Shown: positions 57,801-64,000 of the stretch, piece by piece
How positions within the stretch are numbered: position 1 is the stretch's first letter
Layout of the letters: each line of letters begins with the position of its first letter
Assembly (NCBI RefSeq): GCF_036346595.1
Contig: NZ_CP107834.1
Location: 2,976,001-3,040,000 of the forward strand
Source of the DNA: Streptomyces sp. NBC_00525
GTDB taxonomy: Bacteria; Actinomycetota; Actinomycetes; Streptomycetales; Streptomycetaceae
Direction of reading: 5' to 3'
DNA: 64,000 bases
Notes under the pieces: generated by a model
Database searches by the model: none
What the model saw: only the letters and a program-made list of their open reading frames with translations
What the model was told of the DNA's origin: nothing
Program-made: the position numbers and the translations under genes

Positions 57801-59202
57801 CGATCGGGTCGCCGAGGGTGGTGCCGGTGCCGTGCGCCTCGACCGCGTCCACCTCGGCGGCGGTCAGCCCGGCGTCGGCGAGTGCCTGGGCGATGACGCG
57901 CTGCTGGGCGGTGCCGCTGGGGGCGGTGAGCCCGTTGCTCGCGCCGTCCTGGTTGATGGCCGAGCCCCGGACGACGGCGAGGACCGTGTGCCCGTTGCGC
58001 CGTGCGTCGGAGAGCCGTTCCACGACGAGCAGGCCGACGCCCTCCGCGAAGGAGGTCCCGTCCGCGCCGTCCGCGAACGCCTTGATCAGTCCGTCCGGGG
58101 CGAGTCCGCGCTGCCTGCTGAACTCCGTGAACAGGCCGGGGGAGCTGAGGACGGTGACGCCGCCGGCCAGCGCCATCGAGCACTCGCCCCGGCGCAGCGA
58201 CTGCACGGCGAGGTGCAGCGAGACCAGCGAGCCGGAGCAGGCGGTGTCCACGGTGAGCGCGGGCCCCTCCAGGCCGAGCGCGTACGCCACCCGCCCGGAG
58301 GTCACGCTGAGCGCGCCGCCGGTGACGAGGTACCCGGTCAGGTTCTCGGGGGCGTCCTGTACGCGGGGCCCGTACTCGGAGGGACCGGCTCCGATGAACA
58401 CGCCCGTACGGCTGCCGCGCAGCGACGTCGGGTCGATGCCGGTACGCTCCAGCGCCTCCCAAGCCGTCTCCAGGAGGAGCCGCTGCTGCGGGTCCATGGC
58501 GAGGGCCTCGCGCGGCCCGATCCCGAAGAACTCGGCGTCGAACTCGGCGGCGTCGTGCAGGAAGCCGCCGGTTTGCGTGGAGCAGGTGCCGGGAAGGGTG
58601 GGGTCGTCCGCGAACAGGGCGTCCAGGTCCCAGCCCCGGTTGTCGGGGAACGGCCCGACGGCGCTGCCGCCCGCGTCGACCAGGTTCCACAGGTCCTCGG
58701 CCGAGCGGATGCCGCCGGGGAACCGTCCGCCGATGCCGACGATCGCGATGGGCTCGCCGTCGAACGCCGCCACCGGCTCCGCGACGGCCTGGGCGGCGGC
58801 GCGTCCGGCGGGGACGCCCAGCAGTTCCGTACAGACGTGGTCCGCGAGCAGTTCGGGGCTCGGGTGGTCGAAGGCGGCGGTCACGGGAAGGGCGAGCCCG
58901 GTCGCCGTGTTGACGCGCGCGTGCAGGTCCACGAGGGCGATGGAATCCAGCCCGAGTTCCCGGAACGGGGTTTGGGCGACGACCACCGGCTCGGTGTCGG
59001 GGCGCACCTTGCGCAGGCACGCGGCGGTGTGCTCGCAGACGAGGTCGGTCAGCAGCCGGGTCTGCTCGGACAGCGGAAGCCCCGAGAGTCGGCCGGCCAG
59101 GGCGGCGCCGGGGTCCTCGCCCGGACGGCCCGCTGAGCGTCCCTCCGGGCGGACCTCCGCGCCGGACATGTCATCAGCGACAGGATCGAAGCCCGCGGAC
59201 AT
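42856..59202 (-). CDS. Type I PKS, first protein: loading ACP plus modules 1-3 (each KS-AT-DH-KR-ACP)
   Basis: The product is ~5,448 aa. ATG 59202 is chosen because GGGAG lies ~9 bp upstream; in-frame codons back to 59292 lack an RBS. Residues ~40-115 form a lone carrier protein with [12 protein letters not shown] (Ser ~86 for phosphopantetheine); no KSQ, AT or CoA-ligase domain precedes it. Module 1: KS with DTACSGS (Cys ~320), AT GHSIGE ~798 and HAFH ~895, DH His ~1104 ([10 protein letters not shown])/Asp ~1271, [10 protein letters not shown] ~1532 and Tyr ~1672, ACP ~1845. Module 2: KS ~2079, AT ~2517/2619, DH ~2820/2989, KR ~3257/3400, ACP ~3570. Module 3: KS ~3804, AT ~4250/4348, DH ~4550/4715, KR ~5000/5144, ACP ~5319. 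All AT motifs are malonyl-type and all DH/KR catalytic residues appear intact, so this protein builds a triene on the starter. A Gly/Ala-rich insert sits between KS1 and AT1 (~residue 660-690). The C-terminal docking region ([20 protein letters not shown], then [11 protein letters not shown]) differs from the tails of the later proteins. Confidence 0.95.
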   Translation of the reverse strand: MSAGFDPVADDMSGAEVRPEGRSAGRPGEDPGAALAGRLSGLPLSEQTRLLTDLVCEHTAACLRKVRPDTEPVVVAQTPFRELGLDSIALVDLHARVNTATGLALPVTAAFDHPSPELLADHVCTELLGVPAGRAAAQAVAEPVAAFDGEPIAIVGIGGRFPGGIRSAEDLWNLVDAGGSAVGPFPDNRGWDLDALFADDPTLPGTCSTQTGGFLHDAAEFDAEFFGIGPREALAMDPQQRLLLETAWEALERTGIDPTSLRGSRTGVFIGAGPSEYGPRVQDAPENLTGYLVTGGALSVTSGRVAYALGLEGPALTVDTACSGSLVSLHLAVQSLRRGECSMALAGGVTVLSSPGLFTEFSRQRGLAPDGLIKAFADGADGTSFAEGVGLLVVERLSDARRNGHTVLAVVRGSAINQDGASNGLTAPSGTAQQRVIAQALADAGLTAAEVDAVEAHGTGTTLGDPIEASALIATYGRDRPADRPLWLGSVKSNLGHTQAAAGVAGLMKMIMAMRNGVLPRTLHVDTPSGNVDWSAGTVQLLTEPVPWPREQDRPRRAGVSGFGISGTNAHVIVEEPPADDEPPVAAAPAAGPVLVPVGARSEEGLRAQAARLADFLDERGDLTAADLGHALGTNRAALEHRAAVVADGRDELLAGLREVAAGGGGGGAGVAGAEGTAGANGSHAVPARAAGVRTGTLPAGRLAFLFTGQGSQRLAMGRRLYDTYPVFADALADAIGWLDLQLDLSLWDVLFAEEGSREAALLDQTRYAQTALFAVEVALFRLVESWGIRPDFLAGHSIGEIAAAHVAGVLNLEDAAILVGARGRLMQELPSGGAMIAVRATEEEVAPFLGEQVAVAALNGPGSLVLSGEEAATVALAERFAAQGRKTKRLQVSHAFHSPLMAPMLEEFRRIAGVLTYSVPTIPVVSTVTGRLATSGELCSPDYWTGHVSSAVRFADAMDWLVGQGGARTFLELGPDGVLSALGQGCLPEERESDTLFAPLIRAGKDEVREALGAAGLAHARGARIDWEALYAGHATRRVELPTYAFRTRRYWLSPEPSAATGLGRLASQHPVLTSAGDLAGTGTTVLTGRVSPRTHPWTADHTIAGVTLLPGTALVELALRAATETGCGLVEELTLQAPLVLPATGGVDLQVVVAPADESGRRSVECFSRPDGAETSEDAWTRHATGTLAPAAPAPDTGALSGAWPPAGAVPLDVSTLYADMADEGYGYGPAFHGVRAAWLLDGEVYADVELPEHVRADAPGYGLHPALLDAALHPADHALATAGNRPEGTWIPFSWNRAALYAAGASAVRVRIAARGPEELDVTVADATGAPVARVESLLLRAVTAGQLTADRSDPLLAVRWNATELPSGEAAFTGFGEVTGEEVPPVVVYRTPPTPDGDVPAAVRAVTADALAAVQQWLADDRYAGAKLAVVTRSGAAVPGTDMDLGQAPVWGLVRSAEAENPGRFVLLDTDDAAAAHLGRALAAAGSEPEMALRGDRLYVPRLAAVPVLDEERPAPWHDNGTVLLTGGTGGVGAELARHLVREHGVRHLILTSRRGADAPGARELVADLAAAGAEATVSAIDVADRDALAALLADVPSAHPLRAVVHAAGVIDDGLVGHLTADRLDTVLRPKVDAAWHLHELTADLDLAAFVLFSSASTVLDGAGQGNYAAANLFLDALAARRSAAGQVVTSLAWGLWAGGGGMGASLDAAALTRIERLGLDSLSFAENLAQLDKALTTTYEPAVVPVRVNQRAVRNRTDGTPTLLRGLVRPRTVPAAQAAAGAPAATGAGPLAARLAELGAADRLAYVLRMVRAETAAVLGYQSADEVSATRAFMETGFDSLAAVELRNRLAAATGLRLSATLTFDYPTATALAEHLVTKLLGEATAAGPAAPAAGGGVTDDDPVVIVSMACRYPGGVSSPEELWQLVAEGSDAIGPFPTDRGWDTDLYDPEIGKPGRTYSTEGAFLYEAAQFDPAFFGISPREAQAMDPQQRLLLEVAWETFERAGIDPRSVKGSSTGVFAGVMYHDWGLRLGPLPDDVAGYHGNGSLASVVSGRVAYTLGLEGPAVSVDTACSSSLVALHMAARALRAGECSLALAGGVTVMSTPDTFLDMARQRGLSSDGRCKSFGAGADGTGWGEGAGVLLLERLSDARRNGHRVLAVVRGSALNQDGASNGLTAPNGPAQQRVIRGALANAGLSAAEVDVVEAHGTGTRLGDPIEAQALLETYGQERPEGRPLWLGSIKSNMGHTQAAAGVAGIIKMVMAMRHGVLPKSLYAETPSDQVDWSAGEVELLTEAREWAPAGHPRRAGISSFGISGTNAHVIIEEAEDEAREEAPAAQAGEPPALLAWPVSGATPDALKAQAARLRDRLDQLPDASLAPAARILATGRAALEHRALALGADRVELADALESLSGADSVREGRTAFLFTGQGAQRLGMGRELWAAFPVFAGAFDAVCVEVDAHLDRGLRGVVWGNDAELLNSTAYTQPALFAFEVALFRLVESWGVRPDVVVGHSIGELAAAHVAGVLSLADAAKLVVARGRLMQALPVGGAMVAVQASEDEVGAILTSGVGIAAVNGPRSVVVSGVESEAVAVGDHFTALGRKTSRLTVSHAFHSSLMEPMLDEFRAVAAELAFHEPHTSVVSTVTGDLSADWQLPEYWVEQVRRPVRFADAVNAAEAFGARTFIEIGPDAILTALGAGSATDDTTAFIPLVRKDRDERREALAGLGAAWARGADVDWEGLLGAAGPLVDLPTYAFQRKRYWLDVTAKTGDVGSAGLDAVEHPVLSAAVVAPESGAVVLTGRLSAAGQPWVADHGVHGAVLLPGTGFVELAVRLGDQVGCDLLEELTLEAPLVLPEHGGASLRVAAGAPDASGRRPLHIHSRLDGAPENAWTRHATGFLATGAPPQVPGADLTQWPPRGATPVEVEGAYERLSERGYGYGPAFQGLTAAWRRGDELFAEVALPEAVRAEASDYGLHPALLDTAMHVDVLVDQGEGGTEALLPFAWSGVSLHASGAAALRVYVRRIRGAEESAMVVADETGSPVMTVSSLICRPVAAEQLAPAEGPLSDALHHIEWTPLQQPAAPLPSSPAVLDEYGLAILSEPSAVVLACRPTPAGWPVPEATRTTTSYVLDQLQSWLTDDRFEATTLVVVTRGAVAIGRGAAPDLTQAPVWGIVRAAQAENPGRIVLLDVDPADDLDTDGFPDLVAAALAQGEPELARRDGSFLIPRLVRTAVPESDAPWDGERTVVVTGGTGGLGARVAQHLVERHGVRHLLLTSRRGLDAPGAAELRDRLVAAGAADVRIAACDVSDREALAAVLDAIPQTHPLGGVVHAAGVVAPGLIGALTPDSLDTVLRPKADAAWHLHELTADRDLSAFVMFSSAGGLVLPAGQGNYAAANVFLDALAAHRHALGLPATSLAYGLWAVNTGLGGELTDADVEKMNRLGLPALPADRGIALFDEGLRARHALVAPLLVDAAALHARGSDVPPLLRAAAAAARPALRRTAAAAPVGDSLARRLASLTAAERVRTLRELVVGQVAAVLGHDSADSVGVDRAFKELGFDSLAAVELRNALNAATGLRLPVTLVFDYPNTRAVADYLDTELGGTQEEAIAEPTPVAAGSYDEPIAIVGISCRFPGGVRNAEDLWNLLAEGRDAVAGFPADRGWDTEGIYDPEPGLHGKTYAREGGFLYDAAEFDPAFFGISPREAVAMDPQQRLLLQSAWEAFEDAGIDPTAMRGSQTGVYAGVMYHDYASRLQHIPDDVAGYLGNGTAASILTGRVAYTLGLEGPAVSVDTACSSSLVALHMACQALRRGEVGMALAGGVTVMSTPEIYVEFAQQRGLAPDGRCKAFAGGADGTGWAEGVGLLLVERLSDAERLGHDVLAVIRGSAINQDGASNGLTAPNGPSQQRVIQRALAASGLTTADVDLVEGHGTGTRLGDPIEAQALLATYGQGRTVDAPVWLGSIKSNIGHAQAAAGVSGVIKSVLALRHGLMPKTLHVDEPSPEVDWEAGHVRLLTEARPWPRREDRPRRATVSSFGLSGTNAHLIVEEAPQPQRPADEPQARPDLAHPLPLLLSGSDAEAPARQAAALRDRLRAAPDLDLRDLAHTLTTGRARLEHRGLVLATDTESALRELDAFAAGEGVRGAVIKGRTAFLFTGQGAQRLGMGRELYEAFPVFAGAFDAVCGEVDAHLATGLRGVVWGNDAELLNSTAYTQPALFAFEVALFRLVESWGVKPDIVIGHSIGELAAAHVAGVLSLADAAKLVVARGRLMQALPVGGAMVAVQASEDEVGAILTSGVGIAAVNGPRSVVVSGVESEAVVVGDHFASLGRKTSRLSVSHAFHSSLMEPMLDDFRAVAAGLTFTEPNFSVVSTVSGALSSDWQSPEYWVEQVRRPVRFADAVNAAEALGARTFVEIGPDAILTALGAGSATDDTTAFIPLVRKDRDEPREALAGLGAAWARGADVDWEVFHAGTGARKADLPTYPFLRTRYWLDAPAAVGDAAGLGQLPAGHPLLSAVVVSAETGAPVLTGRLSVATHPWLADHAVHGSVLLPGTAYIEMALRAGHEAGCAQLEELTQETPLLLPAKGGVAVQVTVGEADEAGRRDVVVYSRAEELPADAPWTRNARGVLAVEPAPVVPDLESWPPAGAQPVDVSGMYEDLAGLGYGYGPVFQGLTAAWRRGDELFAEIGLPEHARTEAAAFALHPALLDAALHVERVFDGDHDGPVRAALPFAWNGVTLHATGAAALRVRLTKPGPDAVALRITAPTGEPVATVESLVVREVSAAQLAGSGNGRGTELFRIDWQAPQPVSGPVGGTDDWLVVGSALPGIRSVSTLAEAVAEPTVPGTVLLTAPDVSDVFGTTGGVPERVRTSVGRLLDTLGQWLAEARFADTRLVLVTRDAVVAVDGDAVDCVQAPLWGVLRAAQAENPGRFTAVDLDASPESLAALPAALATGETEIAVRGGTVLVPRYAPATSGGTAMEWRRDGTVLITGGTGLLGAVLARHLVAEQGVRHLVLTSRRGADAPGAAELHAELMEAGAASVRIVAVDAADRYALAALLDDIPAEHPLTGVVHAAGVMDNALVGAVTPEQVGKVLRPKVDAAWHLHELTRNLELTVFVLYSSAGGQILPAGQATYAAANVFLDALAAERRAAGLAATSLAWGLWEGTVGEGPELTDADLRRMGRSGVLELSFPDGLALFDAAMAQDAALLAPVRLDRAALRERADEIPALLRGLVGLPARKASKPAAVQAAGAGDSGGSLVRAKLAGLHTGPERDRYLEELVRGHAAAVLGHGDPSGVAADRGFTELGLDSLGAIELRNRLQKATGLRLPATLMFDYPNAAALAGFLREELAPEPAAQDATGGAAGMDDEAVRRALQSISTARLREAGLLDTLLGLARAAEEPGQAGSAAETTTEEPGQAIEEMAVDDLVRAALAGGELS

Positions 59203-59268
59203 CTGCACGCTCCCAAGCTCGTAACGAAAGCCCCGAGTCATTCCAGCCACGGGGTGTCCGCACGCTAG

Positions 59269-59299
59269 GTCGCCCCCGAAGGGCGGCGACACCCCTATC
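59269..59299 (-). promoter_or_regulatory. AGGGGTG motif and dyad upstream of the first PKS gene
   Basis: On the - strand GATAGGGGTG (59299-59290) lies ~88 bp before the ATG at 59202. Directly adjacent is an inverted repeat, GTCGCC (59269-59274) and GGCGAC (59285-59290), around a CCCGAAGGGC loop. It lies within the 322-bp divergent region between the PKS and carboxylase genes (59203-59524), which otherwise contains no gene. The same 9-mer class occurs at 531, 555 and 59355. Confidence 0.4.
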
Positions 59300-59354
59300 C
59301 CCCCAGGTGTTGACCCTGCCCGCGCGCCCCTCGCGCCCTGGTGAAACCGCCGGT

Positions 59355-59364
59355 GACAGGGGTG
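59355..59364 (+). promoter_or_regulatory. AGGGGTG motif facing the carboxylase operon
   Basis: GACAGGGGTG on the + strand, ~160 bp upstream of the carboxylase start and 55 bp from the - strand copy in front of the PKS. The two face in opposite directions, as would fit one regulator controlling both divergent operons. The rest of 59365-59524 shows no gene. Confidence 0.35.
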
Positions 59365-59524
59365 ATGGCGGACGAGATGCCTGCTGGGCCGGGGTTCCGG
59401 CGGGTCGGGGAGCGGTCAGGGGGGTGGTCGGTGTTCTCCGCGCGCGCCCCCGGCCCCTTCAATGACACGCACTGCCCAGGGCGCCGCCAACGGCGGGCCC
59501 GATGGCCGAAGAGACGGGTGGATC

Positions 59525-61084
59525 ATGACCGTTGCCGATGTCAGTGTCCGAGTGGCCGAACGAGGAGCCATCAAGGAGGCCGTGGAGCTGGGTCCTTCGC
59601 CGAGCGCCACGGAGGCGCAGCGCGCGCGGGGCAAGCTGACCGTGCGCGAACGGCTGGACCTGCTGTTCGATCCGGGGACCTTCCGGGAGATCGAACAGCT
59701 GCGCCGCCACCGGGCGGCCGGATTCGGCCTGGAGGACCGCAGGCCGCACACCGACGGTGTGGTGACCGGCTGGGGCCAGGTCGAGGGCCGCAGGGTGTTC
59801 GTGTACGCCCACGACTTCCGGATCTTCGGCGGTTCGCTCGGCGAGGCGCACGCCCAGAAGATCCACAAGGTGATGGACCTCGCCCTGGCGGCCGGGGCAC
59901 CGCTGGTGTCGCTCAGCGACGGCGCGGGCGCCCGCATCCAGGAAGGCGTAACGGCTCTAGCCGGTTACGGTGGCATCTTCCGCCGCAATGTGGCCGCGTC
60001 CGGGGTGATCCCGCAGATCAGCGTCATGCTCGGCCCGTGCGCCGGCGGCGCGACGTACTCCCCCGCCCTCACCGACTACGTGTTCATGGTCCGCGACATC
60101 TCGCAGATGTACATCACGGGCCCGGACGTCGTACAGGCCGTCACCGGCGAGAAGATCACACACAACGACCTCGGCGGCGCCCAGGTGCACTCCACGGTGT
60201 CGGGCGCGAGCGCGTTCCTGTACGACTCCGAGGAGGAGTGCCTGGAGGAGGTACGCCATCTGCTCACCCTCCTCCCGTCCAACAACCGCGAGCTGCCGCC
60301 GTCCGTGCCCTGCGAGGACCCGGTCGACCGGCCCGGCGACGCCCTGGCCCGGCTGGTCCCCGCCGATCCGAACCTGTCGTACGACATGCGGGCGGTGATC
60401 GAGGAGATCGTGGACGACGGCGACCTCTTCGAGGTGCACGCCAACTGGGCGACCAACATCATCTGCGGTCTGGCCCGGCTGGCCGGCCGCGTCGTCGGCA
60501 TCGTCGCCAACCAGCCCGCCTCCCTCGCCGGCGTCCTGGACATCCACGCCTCCGAAAAGGCCGCACGCTTCGTGCAGACCTGCGACGCGTTCAGCATCCC
60601 GCTGGTCACACTGGTCGACGTGCCCGGCTTCCTGCCCGGCAGCGACCAGGAGCACAACGGCGTCATCCGGCACGGCGCGAAGCTCCTGTACGCGTACTGC
60701 AACGCGACGGTCCCCCGCGTCCAGGTGATCCTGCGCAAGGCGTACGGCGGCGCGTACATCGTCATGGACTCCCGCTCCATCGGCGCGGACCTGTCCTTCG
60801 CCTGGCCCACCAACGAGATCGCGGTGATGGGCGCGGAGGGCGCCGCGAACGTGGTCTTCCGCCGCGAGATCGCAGCCGCCGACGACCCGGAAGCGGCCCG
60901 CGCCCAGCGCGTCAAGCAGTACCGCCAGGAATTGATGCACCCGTACTACGCGGCCGAGCGCGGCCTGGTGGACGACGTCATCGACCCGGCCGCCACCCGA
61001 CAGGTCCTCGCCGACGCCCTGGACGTACTGCGCGCCAAGCACGTGCCGCTACCCGAACGCAAGCACGGCAACCCTCCGTTCTGA
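59525..61084 (+). CDS. Acyl-CoA carboxylase beta subunit (carboxyltransferase), AccB type
   Basis: The product is 519 aa, normal for the family. ATG 59525 (MTVADVSVRVAERGAIKEAV) is preferred; an upstream in-frame ATG at 59462 has no RBS, and the RBS at 59525 is itself weak. The enzyme moves a carboxyl group from biotin on a separate alpha subunit to acyl-CoA. Visible family hallmarks are KLTVRERLDLLFDPGTF (~37-53), the oxyanion-hole glycines in SDGAGARIQEG and GPCAGGATYSPALTD, ITGPDVV, and in the C-terminal half KAYGGAYIVMDSRSIGADLS. The Ile in AYIVMDS (about residue 412) is at the position known in S. coelicolor to separate AccB (Ile; acetyl-, propionyl- and butyryl-CoA) from PccB (Asp; propionyl-CoA). 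Supply of malonyl-CoA is therefore plausible and matches ten malonyl-type ATs. No biotinylated alpha subunit is in the window, so a housekeeping one must be shared. The epsilon gene follows 1 bp after the stop. Confidence 0.95.
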   Translation: MTVADVSVRVAERGAIKEAVELGPSPSATEAQRARGKLTVRERLDLLFDPGTFREIEQLRRHRAAGFGLEDRRPHTDGVVTGWGQVEGRRVFVYAHDFRIFGGSLGEAHAQKIHKVMDLALAAGAPLVSLSDGAGARIQEGVTALAGYGGIFRRNVAASGVIPQISVMLGPCAGGATYSPALTDYVFMVRDISQMYITGPDVVQAVTGEKITHNDLGGAQVHSTVSGASAFLYDSEEECLEEVRHLLTLLPSNNRELPPSVPCEDPVDRPGDALARLVPADPNLSYDMRAVIEEIVDDGDLFEVHANWATNIICGLARLAGRVVGIVANQPASLAGVLDIHASEKAARFVQTCDAFSIPLVTLVDVPGFLPGSDQEHNGVIRHGAKLLYAYCNATVPRVQVILRKAYGGAYIVMDSRSIGADLSFAWPTNEIAVMGAEGAANVVFRREIAAADDPEAARAQRVKQYRQELMHPYYAAERGLVDDVIDPAATRQVLADALDVLRAKHVPLPERKHGNPPF

Positions 61085-61085
61085 C

Positions 61086-61286
61086 ATGGCCGACTCCCCG
61101 ATCCGCATCGAAGGCGGAACCCCGACCCCCACCGAACTGGCAGCCGTCCTCCTGGTCCTGCTCACGGCCACGCGCGTCCAGGAAGCGCCCGGCGCCCACG
61201 CCGCCGCCCCACCCCGGTCCAACTGGGGCCCGGCCCGGGGCTGGCGCCCCCCGGGCACCTGGCCGGCCCCGCAACCGACTGCGTAA
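61086..61286 (+). CDS. Acyl-CoA carboxylase epsilon subunit
   Basis: The product is 66 aa, starting 1 bp after the beta-subunit stop. The opening IRIEGGTPTPTELAAVLLVL and the C-terminal Trp-rich stretch NWGPARGWRPPGTW are the two conserved features of the small actinomycete epsilon subunits (AccE/PccE), which bind and activate the beta hexamer and its complex with the biotinylated alpha subunit. The middle is Ala/Pro-rich and probably disordered. Its location directly behind an AccB-type beta subunit mirrors the accB-accE pair of Streptomyces primary metabolism, which suggests duplication of that pair into the cluster. Confidence 0.88.
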   Translation: MADSPIRIEGGTPTPTELAAVLLVLLTATRVQEAPGAHAAAPPRSNWGPARGWRPPGTWPAPQPTA

Positions 61287-61294
61287 GGAACTCC

Positions 61295-62050
61295 ATGCCC
61301 ACGCCCACCACACGGAAGGCCACCAGCGTCTGGCTGCGCCGCTTCCACCCCTCGGAGGAAGCCCCGGTACGCCTCTTCTGCCTGCCCCACGCGGGGGGCT
61401 CGGCGAGCTACTACTTCCCGGTCTCCCGCACCCTCGCCCCGGCCATCGACGTGATCGCGGCCCAGTACCCCGGCCGCCAGGACCGCCGCACCGAACCGTG
61501 CGTGGACGACGTCCGCCGCCTGGCCGACCTGGTCACCGCCGAAATGCTGCCGTGGTGCGACCGCCCGATCGCGCTCTTCGGCCACAGCCTGGGCGCGACC
61601 CTGGGCTTCGAGGTCGCCCTCCGCCTGGAAGCCGCCGGTACGACCCCGCGCGTCCTCTTCGCCTCGGGCCGCCGCGCCCCTTCCCGCCCCCGCGAGAACG
61701 AAAACGTCCACCTGTCGCCGGACGCCCGACTCCTGACGACCATCCGCCGCATGAGCGGCACCGACCCCGCGGTCCTGGCCGACGAAGAGCTCCTCCGCTC
61801 GATCCTCCCGGCCATCCGAGCCGACTACAAAGCCGCGGAAACCTACCGCTACGAACCCGGCCCGCCCCTGACGTGCCCCATCGAGGTCCTGAACGGCACC
61901 GAGGACCCCGAAGTGACCGCCGAGGAAGCCAAAGCCTGGACCACCCACACCACGTCGACGACCACCTTCCACACCTACAAGGGCGGCCACTTCTACCTCA
62001 CCGACCACGCCCCCGAAGTAATCAACCTGATCCGCACCCGCCTCACGTAA
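61295..62050 (+). CDS. Type II (discrete, editing) thioesterase
   Basis: The product is 251 aa, the standard length for TEII. The AAGGA ribosome-binding site overlaps the stop of the epsilon gene, 8 bp away. The alpha/beta-hydrolase landmarks are all present: FCLPHAGGSASYYFPVSR (~28-45), the nucleophile elbow GHSLGA (~95-100), an acid in NGTEDPEVTAEEAKAW (Asp ~208) and the histidine in KGGHFYL (~229). Such enzymes remove aberrant or prematurely decarboxylated acyl groups from PKS carrier proteins and can also trim mis-loaded starters. Its position in the carboxylase operon, divergent from the PKS, fits a housekeeping role for this assembly line. There is no signal peptide. Confidence 0.93.
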   Translation: MPTPTTRKATSVWLRRFHPSEEAPVRLFCLPHAGGSASYYFPVSRTLAPAIDVIAAQYPGRQDRRTEPCVDDVRRLADLVTAEMLPWCDRPIALFGHSLGATLGFEVALRLEAAGTTPRVLFASGRRAPSRPRENENVHLSPDARLLTTIRRMSGTDPAVLADEELLRSILPAIRADYKAAETYRYEPGPPLTCPIEVLNGTEDPEVTAEEAKAWTTHTTSTTTFHTYKGGHFYLTDHAPEVINLIRTRLT

Positions 62051-62060
62051 ACCCACCAAC

Positions 62061-62090
62061 GGCTCCCAGACAGCAGCCTGCCTGGGAGCC
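62061..62090 (+). terminator. Hairpin after the thioesterase gene
   Basis: GGCTCCCAG (62061-62069) pairs perfectly with CTGGGAGCC (62082-62090). After one mismatch the stem continues by CAG/CTG around a CAGC loop. It begins 10 bp past the stop and is the likely end of the carboxylase-TEII operon. It has no U-run. Confidence 0.75.
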
Positions 62091-62358
62091 GAAAGCCCTC
62101 AACCAGCCGAACGCGCCCCGTCAGTGCCGAACATGTCGATCAACTGGGAAAGACGCGTCCGGGCGGCCGCACTGCGAACGGGGTTCTTCGGCGGTCACGA
62201 GTGGTCCTCCGCCTACGTCCGCTCGACACTCCGTGGGCGCCACCTGGGAAGAGTCCCCGGGAGCCGCCTCGGGACTATGAGCAGACCGCCGACCCCGCCC
62301 CTCTCATCCTCCAATTGGTGCATCAACACTCACTTGGCAGGGCACAGGCGGATGACGG
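62091..62358. other. Gap with no supported gene
   Basis: Between the thioesterase terminator and the small minus-strand gene I see no ORF with coding character. The only frame of note on + (62124-62399) runs through low-information sequence and into the 3' end of the opposite gene. Local base composition is less G+C-biased than in the PKS, consistent with debris of an integrated element. Confidence 0.5.
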
Positions 62359-62547
62359 CTACCGCTTCAGCGCGCGGTAGCGCTTCAGAAGAGCAGTGAT
62401 CTCGTCAGGATCGGCGCGACTGTTCAGCTCTGCCAGAAGATCGTCGGGACAGAGCTCGTAGAGATCACCCCACCAGCGTCGCCCCTTGTTGTCCCAGATC
62501 CTGTACCCGCCCGGCACTCCACGTGCGACGTACCGCCGTCTGCTCAC
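62359..62547 (-). CDS. Small 62-aa protein of unknown function
   Basis: It starts at GTG 62547, with GGAAAGG ~8 bp upstream; the frame is open further upstream but loses protein-like character. The sequence is basic at the start (MSRRRYVARGVPGGYRIWDN), has an aromatic core (KGRRWWGDLYELCPDDLLAEL) and ends KRYRALKR, so it could be a small folded, possibly nucleic-acid-binding protein. I do not recognise a named family. It sits beside a decayed integrase and a tRNA gene, a place where cargo or accessory genes of integrative elements persist. Confidence 0.5.
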   Translation of the reverse strand: MSRRRYVARGVPGGYRIWDNKGRRWWGDLYELCPDDLLAELNSRADPDEITALLKRYRALKR

Positions 62548-62600
62548 ACTGCCCTTTCCGTCATTGTTTCCCTGGCCGGCAAAGCAGGTCAGGTCGCCAG

Positions 62601-62766
62601 ATCGGCGACCGGAAGGCCGCGTGCGAACTCCGGGAGGACACACACGGCCTCGTCTTCACGACGAGGTACGGCACTCCGACCGCGCCGGGGAACCTCACCC
62701 GCATGTTCGCTCTCCGCGCTCGAGGTGCACCCGAAGATCGCCCAGCGGATTCTTCGCCTGGTACCG
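62601..62766 (+). pseudogene. Remnant of a phage-type tyrosine recombinase (integrase)
   Basis: In one frame (about 62601-62712) the sequence reads GLVFTTRYGTPTAPGNLTRM, the region that in phage-type integrases precedes the catalytic HxLRHT box. It then jumps to another frame (62713-62760) reading SALEVHPKIAQRILRLV, the piece that normally follows that box (VHPKIAQRILRH). The segment with HxLRH has been deleted, the frame is broken and the C-terminal Tyr region is absent, so no active enzyme can be made. It lies directly beside the 3' end of tRNA-Arg, the classical integration site of actinomycete integrative elements and phages. Confidence 0.7.
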
Positions 62767-62795
62767 GCCGGCCCGGTTGCTGCACGGGCAACGCG

Positions 62796-62827
62796 AGAGG
62801 CCCCCAGGATTTCTCCTGGGGGCCTCT
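62796..62827 (-). terminator. Terminator of tRNA-Arg
   Basis: A perfect 14-bp stem, AGAGGCCCCCAGGA (62796-62809) with TCCTGGGGGCCTCT (62814-62827), and a 4-nt loop. It begins 10 bp past the 3' end of the tRNA on the - strand. Being symmetrical it may also block transcription coming from the integrase-remnant side. Confidence 0.8.
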
Positions 62828-62836
62828 GGCCTGCTG

Positions 62837-62909
62837 TGCACTCGGCAGGATTCGAACCTGCAACCTTCTGATCCGTAGTCAGATGCTCTATCCGTTAAGC
62901 TACGAGTGC
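62837..62909 (-). tRNA. tRNA-Arg (anticodon ACG)
   Basis: The gene is 73 nt on the - strand. The acceptor stem is GCACTCG/CGAGTGC with discriminator A. The T-arm contains GGTTCGAATCC, and the anticodon arm is TCTGA-CTACGGA-TCAGA, giving anticodon ACG (A34 presumably edited to inosine). CCA is not encoded. Its 3' half is the likely attachment site used by the neighbouring decayed integrase. Confidence 0.95.
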
Positions 62910-63031
62910 TTGTGCTTTCGGGGCTTTTTTCTGCCCCGTCGGCGTTGCGAGAACAACATTACATGACCTGCGCCGGGACGCGAAATCCATTGTCCGGACC
63001 CTGCCTGATCTGGGCAGATGCCGGGAACGGG

Positions 63032-63062
63032 CGAAGCCCCGGTCCTGGGGACCGGGGCTTCG
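63032..63062 (-). terminator. Terminator of tRNA-Ser
   Basis: CGAAGCCCCGGTC (63032-63044) pairs perfectly with GACCGGGGCTTCG (63050-63062) around a 5-nt loop. It starts 10 bp beyond the 3' end of the tRNA on the - strand. Confidence 0.8.
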
Positions 63063-63071
63063 GTGGTGGTG

Positions 63072-63163
63072 CGGAGGCGGAGGGATTTGAACCCTCGATC
63101 AGGGGGTTACCCCGAAACCGCATTAGCAGTGCGGCGCCATAGACCGGACTAGGCGACGCCTCC
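63072..63163 (-). tRNA. tRNA-Ser (anticodon GCT)
   Basis: The gene is 92 nt with the long variable arm typical of serine tRNAs. The acceptor stem is GGAGGCG/CGCCTCC with discriminator G. The anticodon arm is CCGCA-CTGCTAA-TGCGG (anticodon GCT, reading AGC/AGU), and the T-arm is GAGGGTTCAAATCCCTC. CCA does not follow the discriminator directly. It is co-oriented with tRNA-Arg ~160 bp away, but each has its own terminator. Confidence 0.95.
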
Positions 63164-63287
63164 AGCGCACATCCCGCGCGAGCGCGAGTGGTGCATGCAG
63201 ATGATGACACAGCAACACGCTGTGCCACCAATCGCGGCCTACGGTACTAGGCCGTGTCCGTAAAGTCGATCGCTCGTTACTCCGTTC

Positions 63288-63677
63288 GTGGTGCGTCGAC
63301 ATGAACTGACCGATGAGTCGTGGGCGTTGATCGCTCCGTTGCTGGCGCCGGGGCGGATGGGCCGGCCGGTGCGGGACCGGCGCCAGGTGGTGAACGGGAT
63401 CCTGTGGAAGCTGTCCACCGGGGCCGCCTGGCGTGACCTGCCCGAACGCTACGGCCCGTGGAAGACGGTCTACGAACGCTTCCGCCGCTGGTCCGCCGAC
63501 GGCACCTGGGACCGCCTCCTGGCTCACGTCCAGCAGCACTGTGACGCCGTCGGACAGGTCGACTGGACGATCGTGTGTGTCGACTCCACCACGGTGCGGG
63601 CCCACCAGCACGCGGCCGGGGCCCGAAAAGGGGGCCCTGGGAGGGCGAGGCGCTCGGCCGGTCGCGCGGCGGGCTGA
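63288..63677 (+). CDS. IS5-family transposase, first reading frame (N-terminal part)
   Basis: The product is 129 aa from GTG 63288. It has the N-terminal DUF4096-type DNA-binding region (ELTDESWALIAPLLAP, then VNGILWKLSTGAAWRDLPE and YGPWKTVYERFRRWSADGTW), followed by DWTIVCVDSTTVRAH, whose Asp (codon near 63582) is the first residue of the DDE triad. The frame ends in a TGA at 63675, but the real protein sequence continues in the -1 frame after an A4G5 run at 63626-63634, as in family members that make the full transposase by frameshifting. Confidence 0.85.
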   Translation: MVRRHELTDESWALIAPLLAPGRMGRPVRDRRQVVNGILWKLSTGAAWRDLPERYGPWKTVYERFRRWSADGTWDRLLAHVQQHCDAVGQVDWTIVCVDSTTVRAHQHAAGARKGGPGRARRSAGRAAG

Positions 63678-64000
63678 CCAGCAAGATCCACCTGGCCTGC
63701 GACGGTCGGGGACGCCCCCTGGCCTTCACCCTGACCGGCGGGAACGTGAACGACTGCACCCAGTTCGAGCCGGTCATGGAACGCATCCGGATCGCCCGGC
63801 CGGGGCCGGGCAGACCCCGGACCCGGCCCGAGCGGGTCGTGGCGGACAAGGGCTACTCGGCCCGCAGGATCCGTGCCTACCTGCGTCGGCGCGGGATCGC
63901 CGCGACGATTCCCGAGCGGATCGACCAGATCAACGGGCGCCTGCGCCGCGGCGAAAGTCTCTGCCGGCTCGATCGGACCGCCTACCGGCGGCGCAACGTC
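63632..64000 (+). CDS. IS5-family transposase, second reading frame (catalytic part, truncated by window end)
   Basis: In the -1 frame from the G-run the sequence reads PWEGEALGRSRGGLTSKIHL, then GRPLAFTLTGGNVNDCTQFE and RVVADKGYSARRIRAYLRRR. The Asp in VADKGY (codon near 63845) is the second DDE residue; the Glu of the triad would lie beyond base 64000. The frame is open to the edge without decay, so the element may be intact. Confidence 0.85.

Larger units (their letters stand above)
63250..64000 (+). mobile_element. IS5-family insertion sequence, left part (right end outside window)
   Basis: The element appears to start near GGCCGTGTCCGTAAAG (63250), the kind of terminal sequence seen in Streptomyces IS5-family (IS427-like) elements, 38 bp before the transposase start. 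The flank TACTAG just outside would fit a short target duplication, but the other end is not in the window, so neither the terminal inverted repeat nor the duplication can be confirmed. Confidence 0.75.

Noticed and set aside
42856-59202. Possible enoylreductase domains between DH and KR in the long modules
   Set aside because: The DH-KR linkers hold only the structural KR subdomain; no ER NADPH motif or extra ~300 residues are present, and module length (~1,750 aa) fits KS-AT-DH-KR-ACP.
59525-61084. Propionyl-CoA carboxylase (methylmalonyl-CoA supply)
   Set aside because: Ile rather than Asp at the specificity position and only malonyl-type AT motifs in the PKS argue against a dedicated methylmalonyl role, although AccB-type enzymes can also use propionyl-CoA.
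62124-62399. 91-codon frame on + downstream of the thioesterase
   Set aside because: No RBS, low-information composition, and it overlaps the 3' end of the better-supported minus-strand gene.
62919-62938. Small CGGGGC/GCCCCG hairpin with T-run just upstream of tRNA-Arg
   Set aside because: It lies on the 5' side of the tRNA gene with no gene ending into it on either strand, so I do not call it a terminator.

Overview
The window is from a high-GC actinomycete, almost certainly a Streptomyces. GC is extreme, third codon positions are G/C-rich, GTG and TTG starts are used, and Streptomyces-type families occur (Xre/DUF5753, DUF6879, DUF6875, a three-part acyl-CoA carboxylase system). About 85% of it is one modular type I polyketide synthase (PKS) locus.

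Layout. 1-449 (-) is the 5' part of a DHA2/QacA-type MFS exporter, divergent from a lipoprotein gene (649-1191, +). 1240-5265 (-) is a compact set of accessory genes: a DUF6879-type protein, an Xre/DUF5753 regulator, an unknown 130-aa protein, a DUF6875 protein, an atypical kinase and a GNAT acetyltransferase. Two operator-like repeat sites lie in front of its two halves. 5463-7058 (-) is a free-standing amino-acid-type adenylation enzyme. 7147-59202 (-) holds five PKS genes, transcribed from high to low coordinates. 59525-62050 (+) is divergent from the PKS and holds an AccB-type carboxylase beta subunit, its small epsilon subunit and a type II thioesterase. 62359-63163 (-) holds a small orphan protein, a decayed tyrosine integrase (on +), tRNA-Arg(ACG) and tRNA-Ser(GCT). 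From 63250 an IS5-family insertion sequence runs off the right end.

Assembly line as read from motifs. The order is loading ACP alone; modules 1-5 KS-AT-DH-KR-ACP; module 6 KS-AT-ACP; module 7 KS-AT-KR(A-type)-ACP; modules 8-10 KS-AT-DH-KR-ACP; then TE. Every AT carries GHS(I/V)GE and HAFH, so all ten extenders are predicted to be malonyl-CoA. No ER or methyltransferase is seen. The expected chain is starter-(CH=CH)5-CO-CH2-CHOH-CH2-(CH=CH)3-CO-, an unbranched pentaene ketone / hydroxy / triene. The first PKS protein has no loading AT or ligase domain, so the adenylation enzyme at the far end of the PKS set is the natural candidate to charge the starter. The adjacent carboxylase has the AccB-type isoleucine at its specificity position, which fits a supply of malonyl-CoA.

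I cannot name the product. No tailoring oxygenase, glycosyltransferase or pathway-specific activator is visible in the window. The starter, the mode of release (macrolactam, macrolactone or acid) and the cluster's outer borders stay open.
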